Part shown: piece by piece, positions 6,958-15,842 of the stretch
How the letters are laid out: every line of letters starts with the position of its first letter
Numbering within the stretch: the first letter of the stretch is position 1
NCBI RefSeq assembly: GCF_001044425.1
Contig: NZ_LFML01000011.1
Span: 1-40,544, forward strand
Reading direction: 5' to 3'
Length of the DNA: 40,544 nt
Source: Streptomyces roseus
Lineage (GTDB): Bacteria > Actinomycetota > Actinomycetes > Streptomycetales > Streptomycetaceae
Notes under the pieces: model-generated
Databases searched by the model: none
Told to the model about the DNA's origin: nothing
Seen by the model: only the letters and a program-made list of their open reading frames with translations
Position numbers and translations under genes: made by a program

Positions 6958-8226
6958 ATGAGCGCGAGCCGCCACCCCGCCCTGACCGCAGTCGACCCCG
7001 AGCTGGCGTCCTTCGTCGCCGCCGAGGAGACCTTGCAGGCGCAGACCCTGCGCCTGATCCCCAGCGAGAACTACGTGTCCGCCGCCGTCCTCGAAGCCTC
7101 CGGCACGGTGCTGCAGAACAAGTACAGCGAGGGCTACCCGGGCCGCCGCTACTACGAGGGCCAGCAGAACATCGACCGGGTCGAGGCGCTGGCCGTCGAG
7201 CGGGCCAAGGGCCTGTTCGGGGTCGACCACGCCAACGTCCAGCCGTACTCCGGCTCCCCGGCGAACCTCGCCGTGTACCTGGCCTTCGCGAAGCCCGGCG
7301 ACACGGTGATGGGCATGGCCCTGCCGATGGGCGGCCACCTGACCCACGGCTGGGGGGTCTCGGCCACGGGGTCCTGGTTCCGGGGCGTGCAGTACGGGGT
7401 GTCCGCCGAGACCGGCCTGATCGACTACGACGCCGTGCGCGAGCTCGCGCTGGCCGAGCGCCCGAAGATCATCTTCTGTGGCGGTACGGCGCTCCCGCGC
7501 ACCATCGACTTCGAGGCGTTCTCCTCGATCGCGCAGGAGGCGGGCTCGGTCCTCGTCGCCGACGTCGCGCACATCGCGGGCCTGATCGCGGGCGGGGCGC
7601 ACCCCTCGCCGGTCGGGCACGTGGACGTCGTCTCCACCACCACGCACAAGACGCTGCGCGGACCGCGCGGCGCGATGCTGATGTGCAAGGAGGAGCACGC
7701 GAAGGCCCTCGACAAGGCGGTCTTCCCCGGCCTCCAGGGCGGCCCGCACAACCAGACGACGGCGGGCATCGCGGTGGCCCTGCACGAGGCGGCCCAGCCC
7801 TCGTTCGTGACGTACGCGCACGCGGTGGTCGCCAACGCGAAGGCGCTGGCGGCGGCCCTGCTGGAGCGCGGCTTCGACCTGGTGTCGGGCGGCACGGACA
7901 ACCACCTGATCCTGATGGACCTCACCTCGCGGGGGGTGGCGGGCAAGGTGGCGGCCAAGGCCCTGGACCGCGCCGGGATCGTCGTGAACTACAACACGGT
8001 CCCGTTCGACCCCCGCAAGCCGTTCGACCCGTCGGGCATCCGCATCGGCACGCCCTCGCTGACCTCGCGGGGCCTGGGGACGGACCACATGCCGGTGGTG
8101 GCGGAGTGGATCTCCCGGGCGGTCGACGCCGCCGCGAAGTCGGACGAGCCGGCCCTCGCCGCGATCCGCGCGGAGGTCGCGGACCTCATGGCGGCCCACC
8201 CCGCCCCGGGCCTCCCGCTGTCCTGA
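6958..8226 (+). CDS. glyA: Serine hydroxymethyltransferase
   Basis: A 422-residue PLP enzyme interconverting serine plus tetrahydrofolate and glycine plus 5,10-methylene-THF. The N-terminal LRLIPSENYVS, NKYSEGYPGRRYY (54-66), the VDVVSTTTHKTLRGPRG active-site block with K231, and the C-terminal IRIGTPSLTSRGL are all SHMT signatures. The start ATG is preceded by GGAGGAG at 6 bases. It is the downstream gene of the ZTP riboswitch, so its expression should rise when one-carbon folate runs short. Length is normal for the family. Confidence 0.97.
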   Translation: MSASRHPALTAVDPELASFVAAEETLQAQTLRLIPSENYVSAAVLEASGTVLQNKYSEGYPGRRYYEGQQNIDRVEALAVERAKGLFGVDHANVQPYSGSPANLAVYLAFAKPGDTVMGMALPMGGHLTHGWGVSATGSWFRGVQYGVSAETGLIDYDAVRELALAERPKIIFCGGTALPRTIDFEAFSSIAQEAGSVLVADVAHIAGLIAGGAHPSPVGHVDVVSTTTHKTLRGPRGAMLMCKEEHAKALDKAVFPGLQGGPHNQTTAGIAVALHEAAQPSFVTYAHAVVANAKALAAALLERGFDLVSGGTDNHLILMDLTSRGVAGKVAAKALDRAGIVVNYNTVPFDPRKPFDPSGIRIGTPSLTSRGLGTDHMPVVAEWISRAVDAAAKSDEPALAAIRAEVADLMAAHPAPGLPLS

Positions 8227-8236
8227 CCGGCCCTCT

Positions 8237-8258
8237 CCCCGGGGCCCCGGCCCCGGGG
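8237..8258 (+). terminator. G+C hairpin after glyA
   Basis: CCCCGGGGCC (8237-8246) and GGCCCCGGGG (8249-8258) are perfect complements just 10 bp past the glyA stop. The two-base loop means the top of the stem must open in reality. It may end the glyA transcript. Confidence 0.45.
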
Positions 8259-8314
8259 GGATTCACCGGACGGGTGCGGACCGGCGGGGCCCTCGTACCT
8301 GAGAGAATGGGGCC

Positions 8315-9328
8315 ATGGCTTCTGATCGTCCTCGCGCGCTCTCCGGCATCCAGCCCACCTCCGGCTCGTTCCACCTCGGGAACTACCTCGGTGCCATCCG
8401 CCAGTACGTCGCCCTCCAGGAGACGCACGACGCGTTCTACATGGTCGTCGACCTGCACGCGATCACCATGCCGCAGGATCCGAAGGACCTGCGCGCCAAT
8501 ACCCGCCTCTCCGCGGCCCAGCTGCTCGCCGCCGGCCTCGACCCGGACCGCTGCACGCTCTTCATCCAGAGCCACGTCCCCGAGCACGCGCAGCTCGGCT
8601 GGGTCATGAACTGCATCACCGGCTTCGGCGAGGCCAGCCGGATGACGCAGTTCAAGGACAAGTCCGCCAAGGGCGGCGTCAACAGCGCCAGCGTCGGCCT
8701 CTTCACGTACCCGATCCTCCAGGTCGCGGACATCCTGCTCTACCAGGCGAACGCCGTCCCGGTCGGCGAGGACCAGCGCCAGCACATCGAGCTCACGCGC
8801 GACCTGGCCGAGCGCTTCAACCAGCGCTACGGCCGGACCTTCACGGTCCCCGCCGCGCACATCGTCAAGGAGGTCGCGAAGATCTACGACCTCCAGGACC
8901 CCTCGATCAAGATGTCGAAGTCCGCGTCCTCCCCCAAGGGCCTGATCAACCTCCTCGACGAGCCCAGGGCCACCGAGAAGAAGATCAAGAGCGCGGTCAC
9001 CGACACCGAGGCCGTGATCCGCTTCGACACCGAGAACAAGCCCGGCGTCAGCAACCTGCTCACGATCTACTCCACCCTCACGGGGGAGTCCGTCGCGGAC
9101 CTCGAAACCCGCTACGAGGGCAAGGGCTACGGGGCGCTCAAGACGGACCTGGCCGGTGTGATGGTCGACTTCGTCACACCCTTCAAGCAGCGCACCCAGG
9201 AGTACCTGGACGACCCGGAGACCCTGGATTCCATCCTGGCCAAGGGCGCCGAGAAGGCCCGCGCGGTCGCCGCCGAGACCCTCGCGCAGGCCTACGACCG
9301 CCTCGGTCTGGTGCCCGCCAAGCACTGA
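8315..9328 (+). CDS. trpS: Tryptophanyl-tRNA synthetase
   Basis: A 337-residue class Ic aminoacyl-tRNA synthetase that charges tRNA-Trp. The HIGH-type motif is HLGN (20-23) within [12 protein letters not shown], and KMSKS is at 199-203 followed by [24 protein letters not shown] (151-165) is typical of TrpRS. Length matches bacterial TrpRS. Streptomyces often carry two TrpRS genes, one an antibiotic-resistant auxiliary form; this copy lies among core genes, but the subtype cannot be settled here. It is followed on the same strand by the 2H phosphoesterase gene after 98 bp. Confidence 0.96.
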   Translation: MASDRPRALSGIQPTSGSFHLGNYLGAIRQYVALQETHDAFYMVVDLHAITMPQDPKDLRANTRLSAAQLLAAGLDPDRCTLFIQSHVPEHAQLGWVMNCITGFGEASRMTQFKDKSAKGGVNSASVGLFTYPILQVADILLYQANAVPVGEDQRQHIELTRDLAERFNQRYGRTFTVPAAHIVKEVAKIYDLQDPSIKMSKSASSPKGLINLLDEPRATEKKIKSAVTDTEAVIRFDTENKPGVSNLLTIYSTLTGESVADLETRYEGKGYGALKTDLAGVMVDFVTPFKQRTQEYLDDPETLDSILAKGAEKARAVAAETLAQAYDRLGLVPAKH

Positions 9329-9426
9329 GGCCCGGGGCCCCTGGCAATCCGGGGGGTGCTGGCCCCACACTGGGTCGGCAGGACCCGTACGCGACCGGTA
9401 CACACCAGACGACGGAGGAGACAGAC

Positions 9427-10047
9427 GTGGGGACCGTAACGCTCGGCGTTTCGATCGCGGTCCCGGAGCCGTACGGCAGCCGGCTGCAACAGCTGCGCGC
9501 CGGCTTCGGGGACGCCGCCGCGCACGGCATCCCCACGCACGTCACCCTCGTCCCGCCCACCGAGGTGGAGGCGGACCGGCTGCCGGAGATCAGGGCCCAC
9601 CTGGCCGAGGTCGCGGCCGCCTTCGGCCCCTTCGGGATGCGGCTGGAGGGGACGGGAACCTTTCGCCCGGTCTCCCCGGTCGTCTTCGTCCAGATCGTCG
9701 AAGGCGGTACGGGGTGCACCCGGCTCCAGAGCCTGGTCCGCGACCCGGACGGGCCGCTCAGCCGGGAGCTGGCGTTCCCGTACCACCCCCACGTCACGGT
9801 CGCCCACGGGATCTCCGAGGAGGCGATGGACCTGGCGTTCGACACCCTCGCCGACTACGAGGCGCAGTGGACCTGCACCGGGTTCGCGCTCTACGAGCAG
9901 GGCTCGGACGGGGTCTGGCGCAAGCTGCGCGAATACCCTTTCGGCACGAGCCCGATCGCCGGGGTCCCGGCGCAGTCGGGCTCACGGGTCGATGAGGCGG
10001 CGCCGGCCGCCGGGGCCGCGGGCGACAGCGGCTCGCGGCGTTCCTGA
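9427..10047 (+). CDS. 2H phosphoesterase (LigT / 2'-5' RNA ligase family)
   Basis: A 206-residue protein with the paired HxT motifs of the 2H superfamily: H38-V-T40 in IPTHVTLVPP and H122-V-T124 in YHPHVTVAH. These enzymes act on 2',3'-cyclic phosphates or 2'-5' linkages; the physiological substrate is unknown. The GTG start has GGAGGAG at 9415-9421. The C-terminal 30 residues are low-complexity Ala/Gly/Ser. It sits between trpS and the BrkB-type membrane protein, all in one direction. Confidence 0.88.
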   Translation: MGTVTLGVSIAVPEPYGSRLQQLRAGFGDAAAHGIPTHVTLVPPTEVEADRLPEIRAHLAEVAAAFGPFGMRLEGTGTFRPVSPVVFVQIVEGGTGCTRLQSLVRDPDGPLSRELAFPYHPHVTVAHGISEEAMDLAFDTLADYEAQWTCTGFALYEQGSDGVWRKLREYPFGTSPIAGVPAQSGSRVDEAAPAAGAAGDSGSRRS

Positions 10048-10108
10048 CGCAGCGGCCTGAGGGTCGTGCGGACGTGGAAGCGGAGCGTACGTAGGACCAG
10101 AGTGGGGA

Positions 10109-11191
10109 ATGAACAGCCCGTCGGAAGCACTTCGCGAAAAGTCACAATCGACGACCGTAGCGCCCGAACCCGGCAATCCCGGCTATTTCCGTTCCCTCAT
10201 TTACCGTGACCCCATGGACTGGCTGACGAAACTCCCGGTGATCGGCCCGCTGGTGGTCCGCCTCATGCGGACCCACGCCTGGCGTGCCTACGAGCGCCTC
10301 GACCGGGTCCACTGGAGCCGGCTCGCCGCCGCGATCACCTTCATCAGCTTCCTCGCGCTCTTCCCCCTGATCACCGTGGCCGCCGCCATCGGAGCCGGGC
10401 TGCTCAGCCAGGAGCAGCTGGACCGGCTCCAGAAGAACCTCGCCGAGCAGGTCCCCGGCATCTCCGACCAGCTCGACATCGAGGGCCTCGTCGCCAACGC
10501 GGGCACGGTCGGCCTCGTCGCCGCCGCCCTGCTGCTCGTCACCGGCGTCGGGTGGGTCGGCTCGATGCGGGACTGCCTGCGCGCCGTCTGGGAGAAGGAC
10601 GACGAGGACCTGGGCAACCCCATCCTCCGCAAGGGCAAGGACGCGCTCGTCCTCGTCGGCCTCGGCGGCGTGGGCCTGGCCTCGGCGGCCGCCTCCATCC
10701 TCGGCTCCAGCGCGGTCGGCAAGTTCGGCGGCTGGCTGGGCGTGCCGCAGCAGGGTGCGGGCGGAGCACTGCTGCGCGCCGGAGCCTTCCTCGTCGGCGT
10801 CGTCGCCGCCTTCCTGATCCTGCTGTACGTACTGACCTTGCTGCCCGGCGTCGAACCGCCGCGCCGGCGCCTCATCCAGGCCGCACTCATCGGCGCGGCC
10901 GGGTTCGAACTGCTGAAACTGCTGCTCAGCGGCTATATGCGCGGGGTGGCCGCGAAGAGCATGTACGGGGCCTTCGGCGTGCCGGTCGCCCTGCTGATCT
11001 GGATCAACCTGATGGCGAAGCTGCTGCTGTACTGCTCCGCCTGGACGGCCACCCACGCCGCCGCCGACGGCGAGGACGGCGAGGACGCGCGGGCGGAGCG
11101 GACGCCGCCGACCCCCGCCGACGCGGACAACGCGAAAGCCGAGGGGGCCCCGGCCCCGGGTCCCAGGGGCGTCCCGGGTGCCGAAGGCTAG
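10109..11191 (+). CDS. YihY/BrkB family membrane protein
   Basis: A 360-residue multispan protein. The block RLAAAITFISFLALFPLITVAAAIGAG and the later SKSMYGAFGVPVALLIWINLMAKLLLY are signatures of the YihY/virulence factor BrkB family; about six membrane helices are visible. The family's function is not established. The C-terminus is an acidic/Pro-rich tail. ATG 10109 is preceded by GTGGGGA; an internal ATG at 10214 (MDWLTKLPVIG) is an alternative start close to the conserved region. The TAG stop shares the CTAG palindrome with the stop of the convergent carboxypeptidase gene. Confidence 0.88.
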   Translation: MNSPSEALREKSQSTTVAPEPGNPGYFRSLIYRDPMDWLTKLPVIGPLVVRLMRTHAWRAYERLDRVHWSRLAAAITFISFLALFPLITVAAAIGAGLLSQEQLDRLQKNLAEQVPGISDQLDIEGLVANAGTVGLVAAALLLVTGVGWVGSMRDCLRAVWEKDDEDLGNPILRKGKDALVLVGLGGVGLASAAASILGSSAVGKFGGWLGVPQQGAGGALLRAGAFLVGVVAAFLILLYVLTLLPGVEPPRRRLIQAALIGAAGFELLKLLLSGYMRGVAAKSMYGAFGVPVALLIWINLMAKLLLYCSAWTATHAAADGEDGEDARAERTPPTPADADNAKAEGAPAPGPRGVPGAEG

Positions 11192-12444
11192 GCCACCGGG
11201 TCGCCGCCGCCCGCGCGGCGGCCGCGCGGGCCCCGCGGCCAGCGCCGGTTGACCGCGTACGCCCCGCCCGCGATCACGGCCAGCGCCCCGCCCGCGACCC
11301 CGAGCGCGGTACCGACACCGCCGCCCGCGCCCGCACCGGCCGCCGCCGGGTTCTTCTCGTGCGACTGGGCGGGGGAACCCAGCGAGGTGGTGTCCGCGCT
11401 CTTCGGCGGGACCAGCTCACCGACGGGCTTGACCTTGCCGATCGCCGCGAAGCCCCAGTCGAAGAGGTCGGCGGTCTCCTCGTAGACCGAGTTCAGCCCG
11501 CCCGCGGCCGGGTTCATCACCGTCACCAGCAGCTTCTTGCCGCCCTGCTGCGCCGCACCGGTGAACGTCGACCCGGCCATGGTCGTGTTGCCGTTCTTCA
11601 CCCCCGCGATGCCCTTGTACGGGGAGAGCCCGCCGGAGCCCGTCATCAGCCGGTTGGTGTTCTGGATCTCGAAGTACTCGCGCGGCTTCCCGGGCTCCTG
11701 GTGCCCCGGGAACTTCGCCTCCGCCGTCCCGCAGTACTCCCGGAAGTCCTGCTTCTGCAGGCCGGAGCGGGCGATGAGGGTGAGGTCGTACGCGCTCGAC
11801 ACCTGCTCCGGGGCGTCGTACCCGTCCGGGGAGACCACGTGCGTGTCGAGGGCCTGGAGCTCCTCGGCGTGCGCCTGCATGTCCTTGACGGTCTTCTCGA
11901 TGCCGCCGTTCATGGCGGCCAGCACGTGCACGGCGTCGTTGCCGGACCGCAGGAACACCCCGAGCCACAGGTCGTGCACCGAGTACTCGTGGTCCTCCTT
12001 GACCCCGACCAGGCTGGAGCCGGAGCCGATGCCCTCCATCTCCTGCTCGGTGACCCTGTGGACCTGGTCCTTGGGGAGGCTGGGCAGCACCGTGTCCGCG
12101 AAGAGCATCTTCAGGGTGGAGGCCGGGGGCAGCCGCCAGTGCGCGTTGTTGGCGGCCAGCACCTCGCCGGTGTCGGCGTCGGCCACGATCCACGAACGCC
12201 CCGTCAGGCTCGTCGGCAGGGCGGGGGCGCCCGCGAGCGGGTTCACCTGCACCCCCGGCTTGCCCAGGAGGGAGCCGCCGACGGTGGACATCGACGCCGG
12301 CGGCGCCGCGGCGGCAGGCGCCTTGGGCGGCTGCGCCTTCCCGTCCGAGGGCGGGGCGGGCGCGGCGTGCGCGGGCACCACGAGCATCGCGGGGACCAGC
12401 AGGCCGGCGGAAAGGACCGTCAGTGCGGTCTTCTTTGCAGACAC
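11188..12444 (-). CDS. D-alanyl-D-alanine carboxypeptidase (class C/S11-type PBP)
   Basis: A 418-residue serine peptidase that trims the terminal D-Ala of peptidoglycan stem peptides. From GTG 12442-12444 it has a signal peptide (KKTALTVLSAGLLVPAMLVVPAHA), an Ala/Pro linker, the SxxK motif S109-T-L-K112, SGN at 167-169 and KNG at 283-285 in the place of the usual KTG. A C-terminal membrane anchor (GTALGVAGGALAVIAGGAYAV) ends in a basic tail. It should act outside the membrane. A longer frame upstream of the GTG lacks a signal and overlaps the divergent small gene's promoter, so it was rejected. Confidence 0.92.
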   Translation of the reverse strand: MSAKKTALTVLSAGLLVPAMLVVPAHAAPAPPSDGKAQPPKAPAAAAPPASMSTVGGSLLGKPGVQVNPLAGAPALPTSLTGRSWIVADADTGEVLAANNAHWRLPPASTLKMLFADTVLPSLPKDQVHRVTEQEMEGIGSGSSLVGVKEDHEYSVHDLWLGVFLRSGNDAVHVLAAMNGGIEKTVKDMQAHAEELQALDTHVVSPDGYDAPEQVSSAYDLTLIARSGLQKQDFREYCGTAEAKFPGHQEPGKPREYFEIQNTNRLMTGSGGLSPYKGIAGVKNGNTTMAGSTFTGAAQQGGKKLLVTVMNPAAGGLNSVYEETADLFDWGFAAIGKVKPVGELVPPKSADTTSLGSPAQSHEKNPAAAGAGAGGGVGTALGVAGGALAVIAGGAYAVNRRWPRGPRGRRAGGGDPVA

Positions 12445-12565
12445 GCAGGTGAAATTACATCCATATCGGCTTTCTGCCGTCAGGGAGCGGTCAACGCGGC
12501 CGAACCACCGCCGGGACAGCCCACCCCGACGCGTCCGTCCTGGGGACCGAACCGATACTGGGGGC

Positions 12566-12826
12566 ATGAAACTCAGCCGCGCCGTGTCCTGGTTCCTGCT
12601 CGCCTTCGGAGTGTGGAGCTGGTTCATCTGGGCAACTTTCGTCCGGAACCTGTGGAAGGACGCCAGTGGTCTGGCATTCGACGCGGCGGGCGAGCCGACG
12701 GCCTACTTCTGGGTACACCTTCTCCTGGCCATCGCCTCCTTTCTCCTGGGGACGGCCGTTGGTGTGATCGGGTTGCGCGGCGTCCTCGCGCTGCGGCGTG
12801 AATCACGCCGGGGTCCGCACGCATGA
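12566..12826 (+). CDS. Small two-helix membrane protein
   Basis: An 86-residue protein with two hydrophobic segments at about 8-26 and 48-70 and a basic C-terminus (ALRRESRRGPHA). No known domain is recognised. Its TGA overlaps the next ATG (ATGA at 12823-12826), so it is translationally coupled to the membrane metallophosphoesterase and may work with it. GATACT near 12553-12558 is a possible -10 box; there is a run of five G residues just before the ATG that may serve as a ribosome site. Confidence 0.8.
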   Translation: MKLSRAVSWFLLAFGVWSWFIWATFVRNLWKDASGLAFDAAGEPTAYFWVHLLLAIASFLLGTAVGVIGLRGVLALRRESRRGPHA

Positions 12827-14139
12827 GGATCGTGCTCTTCGCGGGCATCGGGCTGGCGGTGCTGGCCCTGCTGGTCCTGGTCCACCGCTGGCTGTGGGTC
12901 CGCCTGGTCCGCGATACGACGCGCCCGCGCGGCGCGGCGCGCCGCGCCGGCACCGCCCTGGCCTTCGCACTGCCCCTCCTGTCCCTGGCCGCCCTCACCG
13001 CGGGGCGCGCCGGCGCCCCCTTCTGGCTCCAGCGGTCGGTGGCCTGGCCCGGGTACATGTGGCTCGCGGTGCTGCTGTACCTGAGCCTGGCGATGCTGGT
13101 GGCGGAGCCGGTACGGGCGATCCTGCTGCGGCGCCGGGGGGCCTCCGGGCCCGGGGCCTGCCTCGACGCCCCGGCCCCGCGGGCGGCGGCGCCCGCGACG
13201 GCGGGCGAGCCGGCACCTGCCACGGCCGGCGAGCCGGCACCCGACGTGGCACCCGCACCCGCCCCTGCACCCGCACCTGCCGGTGCGCCCGGGCCGGGGC
13301 CGGCCCCCGGCGGAGCCACCCGCCGCCAGTTCGTCGCACGGGCGGTGGGCGGCGCGGCCGCCCTCGCGGCGACCGCCACCGTCGCCCAGGGCACGTACGG
13401 AGTCCTCCGCGGCCCCCGCGTCAAGCGCGTCCAGGTCCCCCTGGCCAAACTCCCCCGGGCCGCGCACGGCTTCCGCATCGCCGTCGTCAGCGACATCCAC
13501 CTCGGTCCCATCCTCGGCCGCGCCCACACCACGCGCATCGTCGAGACGATCAACCGCACGCAGCCCGACCTCATCGCCGTCGTCGGCGACCTGGTGGACG
13601 GCAGCGTCCACGACCTCGGCCCCGCCGCCGAGCCCCTGCGCGGGCTCCGCGCCCGCCACGGCTCCTACTTCGTCACCGGCAACCACGAGTACTTCTCCGG
13701 CGCCCGGCAGTGGGTCGACCACGTCCGCGAGCTCGGCCTCACACCCCTGGAGAACGCCCGCCGCCCCCTCCCGTACTTCGACCTCGCCGGGGTCAACGAC
13801 GTGGCGGGCGAGACGGAGGGCCAGGGCCCGGACTTCACGGCCGCCCTCGGCGACCGCGACCCGGCCCGTACCGCCGTGCTCATGGCGCACCAGCCGGTCG
13901 TCATCCACGACGCCGTCCGCCACGGCGTCGACCTCCAGCTCTCCGGCCACACCCACGGCGGCCAGCTCTGGCCCGGCAACTACCTCGCCGAGCTCGCCAA
14001 CCCCACCGTCGCCGGGCTGGAGCGCTACGGCGAGACCCAGCTCTACGTATCGCGCGGAGCCGGTGCCTGGGGGCCGCCGGTACGGGTCGGCGCCCCGTCC
14101 GACATCACGGTCGTCGAACTCGCCTCATACCAGGCGTGA
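12823..14139 (+). CDS. Membrane-anchored metallophosphoesterase
   Basis: A 438-residue protein. The first ~110 residues hold three to four membrane helices, followed by a long Ala/Pro/Glu linker (about 115-165) and an RRQFVARAVGG stretch. The catalytic domain has all calcineurin-like motifs: VVSDIHLG, VVGDLVDG, TGNHEYF, MAHQP and SGHTHGGQLW. The YkuE/YaeI-like order suggests a phosphohydrolase acting at the membrane, perhaps on lipid or nucleotide substrates; the substrate is unknown. It overlaps the preceding small membrane protein gene by 4 bp. Confidence 0.9.
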   Translation: MRIVLFAGIGLAVLALLVLVHRWLWVRLVRDTTRPRGAARRAGTALAFALPLLSLAALTAGRAGAPFWLQRSVAWPGYMWLAVLLYLSLAMLVAEPVRAILLRRRGASGPGACLDAPAPRAAAPATAGEPAPATAGEPAPDVAPAPAPAPAPAGAPGPGPAPGGATRRQFVARAVGGAAALAATATVAQGTYGVLRGPRVKRVQVPLAKLPRAAHGFRIAVVSDIHLGPILGRAHTTRIVETINRTQPDLIAVVGDLVDGSVHDLGPAAEPLRGLRARHGSYFVTGNHEYFSGARQWVDHVRELGLTPLENARRPLPYFDLAGVNDVAGETEGQGPDFTAALGDRDPARTAVLMAHQPVVIHDAVRHGVDLQLSGHTHGGQLWPGNYLAELANPTVAGLERYGETQLYVSRGAGAWGPPVRVGAPSDITVVELASYQA

Positions 14140-14258
14140 CCGGGCGCAACCGGCAACGACCCGCCGTCATTCGGCCTTCCCGGGGCTGAATTTCCATGAT
14201 GGGATGACCGTTAATCGGACATGGGGATCCGGTCAGCGAGTCAAACCATGGCATTTTC

Positions 14259-15842
14259 ATGGGTGGGGTGGGGTCAAGGGTGAAGTCTGTCCGCTCGAAG
14301 GTCATCGCGGCGGGGCTGGTGATCGGCGTCGCCGGTGTCGGCGCCTGGCAGCTGCTTCCGGAGGAGGGCCGGGGGAGCGGGACCGCCCTGCGGGTCGGGA
14401 CGAGCGACGTGGTCTCGTCCCTCGACCCCGCCGGGGCGTACGACGCGGGCTCCTGGGCCCTGTTCAGCAACGTCTACCAGTCCCTGCTGACCATCAAGTC
14501 CGGCTCCGACACCCCGGTCCCGGACGCGGCCTCCGCCTGCAAGTTCACCGGCGCCCAGCTCACCACGTACCAGTGCGAGCTCCGCCCCGACCTGAAGTTC
14601 TCGAACGGGCGCGCCGTCACCGCGGAGGACGTCAAGCACTCCTTCGACCGGATCAAGGCGATCAACTCCGATCAGGGTCCGGCGCCGCTCTTCAACACCC
14701 TCCAGTCGGTCAAGGCGGACGGCCGCACCGTCACCTTCACGCTCTCCGCGCCCGACGCCACCTTCCCCTTCAAGATCGCGACAGGCGCCGCCTCGATCGT
14801 CGACAAGGAGAAGTACCCGGCGAAGGCCCTCCGGGAGGACGGAAAGGTCGACGGCTCCGGCCCCTTCACCCTCGGCGCGTACCACGCCGGCACCAGCGCC
14901 GAGCTCAAGCCGAACGAGGCCTACCGCGGCCAGTCCAAGCAGCTCGCCAAGACGGCCGTCACCGTCCGGTACTACAAGGACTCGGCCCAGCTCAACCAGG
15001 CCTGGGCCGACCACCAGGTCGAGGTCGCCCACCGCGACATGCCGCCGGAGGTGCTCGCGGGCCTCAACCCGGGGCTGGAGGACACCAAGTACCAGACTTC
15101 CGGCGGCTCCGAGATCCGCAGCCTGGTCTTCAACGTCCGCCCCGGCTCCACGGCCGCGCCGCTCGCCGTGCGCCAGGCGATCGCCGCCGTCATCGACCGC
15201 TCCAAGGTGGCCGGCGAGGTCCACCGCGGCACGGTGACCCCGCTCTATTCCCTGGTACCGGCCGGGATCTCCTCGCACGGCAACCCGTTCTTCGACGCCT
15301 ACCCGGCCCCGAACGGCGCCACCGCGAAGAAGCTGCTCAAGGACGCCGGGATCACCGCCCCGGTCTCCCTCACCCTCGGCCTGAACGCGCGCGGCCCGAA
15401 CGCCGCCGAGGCCGACGAGATCGCGAAGCAGCTCACGGCCACTGGGCTCTTCCAGGTCAAGATCAAGGCCGTCGAGCAGTGGGCCGATTTCCAGAAGGCC
15501 TACGCGGCCGGCGAGTTCGACGCCTACACCATCGGCTGGATCCCCGACTTCCCGGACGCGGACAACTTCCTCGCCCCGCTCGTCGGTGCCGACTCCAGCA
15601 TGAACAACGGCTTCTCGGACAAGGCCGTCGACGGCCTCATCACCCGCACCCAGTCCTTCTCGGACCGGGGCCAGGCCGCCGCCGACTTCCGCGAGCTCCA
15701 GAAGCTGGTCGCCCAGCAGATCCCGATGCTGCCGATCTGGCAGAAGAAGGACTACGTGATGTCCCGCGCGTCCGTCTCCGGCACCCAGTACCTCTCGGAC
15801 GGCACCGGGGTCTGGCGCCTGTGGGAGCTCAACTGGCTGTAG
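14259..15842 (+). CDS. Family 5 solute-binding protein of an ABC transporter
   Basis: A 527-residue extracytoplasmic binding protein of the peptide/nickel type (SBP_bac_5). An N-terminal membrane anchor (KVIAAGLVIGVAGVGAW) has no lipobox cysteine. Family phrases are SSLDPAGAYDAGSW, LKFSNGRAVTAEDVKHSFDR, GSGPFTLG and, at the C-terminus, QIPMLPIWQKKDYVMS. No permease or ATPase gene is nearby, so it is an orphan and its transporter and ligand are unknown. A GTG at 14280 (VKSVRSKVIAAG) is an equally possible start. Its end overlaps the convergent TetR gene by 14 bp. Confidence 0.88.
   Translation: MGGVGSRVKSVRSKVIAAGLVIGVAGVGAWQLLPEEGRGSGTALRVGTSDVVSSLDPAGAYDAGSWALFSNVYQSLLTIKSGSDTPVPDAASACKFTGAQLTTYQCELRPDLKFSNGRAVTAEDVKHSFDRIKAINSDQGPAPLFNTLQSVKADGRTVTFTLSAPDATFPFKIATGAASIVDKEKYPAKALREDGKVDGSGPFTLGAYHAGTSAELKPNEAYRGQSKQLAKTAVTVRYYKDSAQLNQAWADHQVEVAHRDMPPEVLAGLNPGLEDTKYQTSGGSEIRSLVFNVRPGSTAAPLAVRQAIAAVIDRSKVAGEVHRGTVTPLYSLVPAGISSHGNPFFDAYPAPNGATAKKLLKDAGITAPVSLTLGLNARGPNAAEADEIAKQLTATGLFQVKIKAVEQWADFQKAYAAGEFDAYTIGWIPDFPDADNFLAPLVGADSSMNNGFSDKAVDGLITRTQSFSDRGQAAADFRELQKLVAQQIPMLPIWQKKDYVMSRASVSGTQYLSDGTGVWRLWELNWL

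Noticed and set aside
6673..8199. N-terminal extension of the rocD frame across glyA
   Set aside because: It is antisense to glyA; only the short alternative start at 6750 remains possible.
12445..12500. TTGACC as -35 box of the carboxypeptidase gene with TATGGA as -10
   Set aside because: The spacing is 23 bp, too long for a normal promoter.
10552..12801. A 749-codon open frame on the plus strand through the BrkB and carboxypeptidase genes
   Set aside because: It runs antisense to the carboxypeptidase gene and gives only low-complexity Arg/Gly/Ala sequence.
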